Positions 62,417 through 64,000 of a DNA stretch of 64,000 nucleotides are shown piece after piece; position 1 is the stretch's first letter; each line of letters starts with the position of its first letter. Under the pieces are notes generated by a model. The model saw only the letters and a program-made list of their open reading frames with translations. It searched no databases and had not been told where the DNA came from. Source of the DNA: Litoribrevibacter albus (lineage in GTDB: Bacteria; Pseudomonadota; Gammaproteobacteria; Pseudomonadales; Litoribrevibacteraceae); assembly GCF_030159995.1 (NCBI RefSeq), contig NZ_BSNM01000009.1:62001-126000 (forward strand), in the 5' to 3' direction. Position numbers and translations under genes: made by a program.

Positions 62417-63021
62417 TGACCTTCACAGCAGGGCATCTTACCAATGCGCTTGGCATTCTGGTAGCGTGTCATGTGGATCGCTGTAAAGTCTGTCAGGCAA
62501 AAGCGCATAGTTTCGAACAGCTCGGCGGGGACATCCTCGAATTGGCGGAACCTGTTGCCGTTTCAAATACAACTCGCACCGCTCTTCTCAATCGGCTGAA
62601 TGACACGGTTAAGCCGGATCACAAGGTAGAGACAAACCCGGATTCTCGTGTCCCCCGTCCTCTCTGGCGGTTTATCGATAACGATCTGAACCAACTGAAC
62701 TGGAAAGGCTTAATTCCTAGCATCCAGGAAATCACCCTGCCATTTTCCAATGACACATACACTGCAAAGTTATTCAAAATATCGGCGGGTAAAGAAATCG
62801 CAGAACACACTCACAAGGGAAATGAATTTACCTTGGTGTTGGATGGCGCTTTTTCAGACATTCTAGGGAGTTATTACCCGGGTGATTTCGTGGTCGCAAA
62901 CACCGACACATTACACCGGCCCTACGCGCATAAAGACAAGGACTGCATTTGTTTTGCTGTTCTGGATGCGCCGTTAAAAATGACGGGCTTATTTACCCAG
63001 CTATTAAACCCTTTTCTCTGA
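62383..63021 (+). CDS. chrR: ChrR-type zinc anti-sigma factor
   Basis: The 212-residue protein has an N-terminal anti-sigma domain (NDELLMTFTAGHLTNALGILVACHVDRCKVCQ) with the zinc motif H-x3-C-x2-C around residues 28-35. The C-terminal half is a cupin (residues 115-205) with EHTHKGNEFTLVLDG and a later His (DTLHRPYAHKDKDC), matching ChrR. In R. sphaeroides the N-domain binds the sigma factor and the cupin is needed for response to singlet oxygen. It overlaps the sigma gene by 34 bases and is read in another frame. Confidence 0.93.
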   Translation: MANYHPNDELLMTFTAGHLTNALGILVACHVDRCKVCQAKAHSFEQLGGDILELAEPVAVSNTTRTALLNRLNDTVKPDHKVETNPDSRVPRPLWRFIDNDLNQLNWKGLIPSIQEITLPFSNDTYTAKLFKISAGKEIAEHTHKGNEFTLVLDGAFSDILGSYYPGDFVVANTDTLHRPYAHKDKDCICFAVLDAPLKMTGLFTQLLNPFL

Positions 63022-63061
63022 TTCACATCTCCGACCTGCATCAACAGCGGCGTTACGCTGG

Positions 63062-63826
63062 CTAATCAGCCAAATGATGATCGGTATGTGTCTCGGGGTC
63101 ATGATGAGACAAGTCGCTTTTCGCATGAATATGAAGATGCGAATGACTGTGCTGATGAGGATGTCGATGCATTACCGCATCAACCAATGACCCCTCTCTC
63201 ATGATCATCGCCCTATTTGCCAAACGCTCAATCACTGTTTGGTCGTGCGAAACGATTATCATGGTCATATCCAAAGACGCCAGTAAACTCAGTAAACGCT
63301 CTTTCGAGTCATCGTCCAGTGCATTCGTTGGCTCATCCAATAAAAGCACTTCGGGCGACATAGCCAAAACAGTCGCCAACGCCACCAAACGTTTCTGACC
63401 GCCTGACAAACGATGGGTTATGCAATCACTCAAGTCAGATAACCCAAGATCCGCTAATGTCGACAACGCAATATCACGAGCTTCAGCATCAGACTTCCCC
63501 AAATTCAGCGGTCCAAACGCAACGTCTTCTAACACGGTTGGGCAAAACAGTTGATCGTCAGAATCCTGAAACAAAAGACCGACTTTTTGTCGAACCGTTC
63601 TGAAATCCGATTCGGAGACCCGTTCCTGATCAAATGCAATGAGATTGCCTGTAAAGGGTTTATTAAGGCCAACCATCATCTGCAACAAGGTGGTTTTGCC
63701 TGTGCCATTACTCCCCAACAACGCCAACCGATCACCGCGCTCTAGCGTCATCGTCACGTCAGAAAAGATAACCTTCGCCCCTCGTTGAAAAGAGACTCGG
63801 TCTAACGCAAAGAGGGTTTGATTCAT
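63062..63826 (-). CDS. cbiO: ECF cobalt/nickel transporter ATPase with His-rich tail
   Basis: The 254-residue ATPase has Walker A GSNGTGKTT near residue 38, the Q-loop, signature LSGGQKRLVALA, Walker B VLLLDEPTNALDD, and the switch histidine (IVSHDQ). It powers metal uptake with CbiQ. The last 35 residues hold about 14 histidines (HRHPHQHSHSH and onward), which suggests nickel or cobalt binding. It overlaps cbiQ by an ATGA join. An energy-coupling ATPase for another substrate is less likely given the His tail. Confidence 0.9.
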   Translation of the reverse strand: MNQTLFALDRVSFQRGAKVIFSDVTMTLERGDRLALLGSNGTGKTTLLQMMVGLNKPFTGNLIAFDQERVSESDFRTVRQKVGLLFQDSDDQLFCPTVLEDVAFGPLNLGKSDAEARDIALSTLADLGLSDLSDCITHRLSGGQKRLVALATVLAMSPEVLLLDEPTNALDDDSKERLLSLLASLDMTMIIVSHDQTVIERLANRAMIMREGSLVDAVMHRHPHQHSHSHLHIHAKSDLSHHDPETHTDHHLAD

Positions 63827-64000
63827 AAAACGGATTCCAACGAATTAACGACTATTAGATGAAGCACAACTAACGTGACAGAGAACCCCGTTACCATCAC
63901 TAAAAACACAGTATCTTTAACGCGCCACTCGGATTCATCGGCGATTAAATAACGGCCTTGATAACCACGGCATTTCATCGCTTGCAAGACACGTTCTGAC
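63823..64000 (-). CDS. cbiQ: ECF transporter membrane subunit CbiQ, partial
   Basis: The frame enters from the window edge and gives the last 58 residues. SERVLQAMKCRGYQGRY matches the second coupling motif (A-x-x-x-RG-x-x-G) of CbiQ/EcfT proteins, followed by a last membrane helix (TVFLVMVTGFSVTLVVLHLIV). The stop codon overlaps the cbiO start (ATGA). The N-terminal part, and likely CbiM/CbiN, lie outside the window. Confidence 0.88.
   Translation of the reverse strand, partial: SERVLQAMKCRGYQGRYLIADESEWRVKDTVFLVMVTGFSVTLVVLHLIVVNSLESVL

Noticed and set aside
58119-63021. Mobile or genomic-island origin of the light-stress cluster
   Set aside because: No integrase, transposase, tRNA junction or flanking direct repeat was seen, and codon use looks like the rest of the window.

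Overview
The window is chromosomal DNA from a marine-type gammaproteobacterium, probably in or near the Oceanospirillales/Pseudomonadales. Three things support this. The block rpsA, cmk, tyrA-aroA fusion, hisC, pheA, serC, gyrA, then mtaD, ubiG, mupP, yciK has the gene order I know from Pseudomonas. The rest of the core (rluB, scpB, scpA, trpS, yciO, rnm, yciB, yciI, mnmC) is typical of gammaproteobacteria. An AlkB alkane hydroxylase with two rubredoxins fits a hydrocarbon-using marine lineage. No tRNA, rRNA, CRISPR array, prophage or insertion sequence was seen.

Layout. 1-12 kb is mostly accessory: an unknown protein cut by the window edge, an unknown membrane protein, a radical SAM/SPASM enzyme with a perfect FNR/Anr box upstream, two large uncharacterised lipoproteins in tandem, an SRPBCC protein, a membrane-anchored alpha/beta hydrolase, a YqaA-like protein and a putative amidoligase. 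12-27 kb is the conserved core: ribosomal protein S1, CMP kinase, the late aromatic amino-acid and serine pathway, gyrase A, then (divergent) methylthioadenosine/SAH deaminase, UbiG, MupP and YciK. 27-43 kb holds a solute-binding protein, a diguanylate cyclase, RluB, the condensin partners ScpB/ScpA with long acidic tails, TrpS, YciO, Rnm, YciB, YciI, a YgiM-like protein, a cyclophilin, MnmC, a SUI1 protein, an MscS channel and YbaK. 43-48 kb is an alkane-oxidation unit (alkB and two rubredoxins) followed by a large HD-GYP c-di-GMP phosphodiesterase. 48-58 kb holds an unknown serine-hydrolase-like protein, a LysR regulator divergent from a small DUF2798 protein, a dicarboxylate/amino-acid symporter, a HEAT-repeat protein, a TraB-family protein, a DEAD-box helicase and a GAF-GGDEF protein. 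58-63 kb looks like a photo-oxidative stress cluster: DUF2878 protein, photolyase, FAD oxidoreductase, and an RpoE/ChrR-type ECF sigma and zinc anti-sigma pair. The window ends in the ATPase and the tail of the membrane subunit of an ECF-type cobalt/nickel transporter.

Three patterns are not explained by ordinary annotation. First, the right half (31-62 kb) carries at least a dozen short tandem repeat arrays with periods of 12-20 bp, each of different sequence. Most lie between genes, often just upstream of a start codon; two are in frame inside scpA and mnmC. Second, several intergenic regions hold palindromes of operator type: in front of alkB, around the radical SAM and lipoprotein genes, and before the HD-GYP gene. 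Third, a plus-strand terminator at 57978-58005 has no gene upstream of it and ends a GGA-containing candidate small RNA. A TGATCC-N18-TAAGAA element upstream of the FAD oxidoreductase matches the promoter style of RpoE/ChrR sigma factors and ties the 58-63 kb genes together.

All assignments come from reading the sequence and translations by eye. No database search was possible, so family names are recognition calls.
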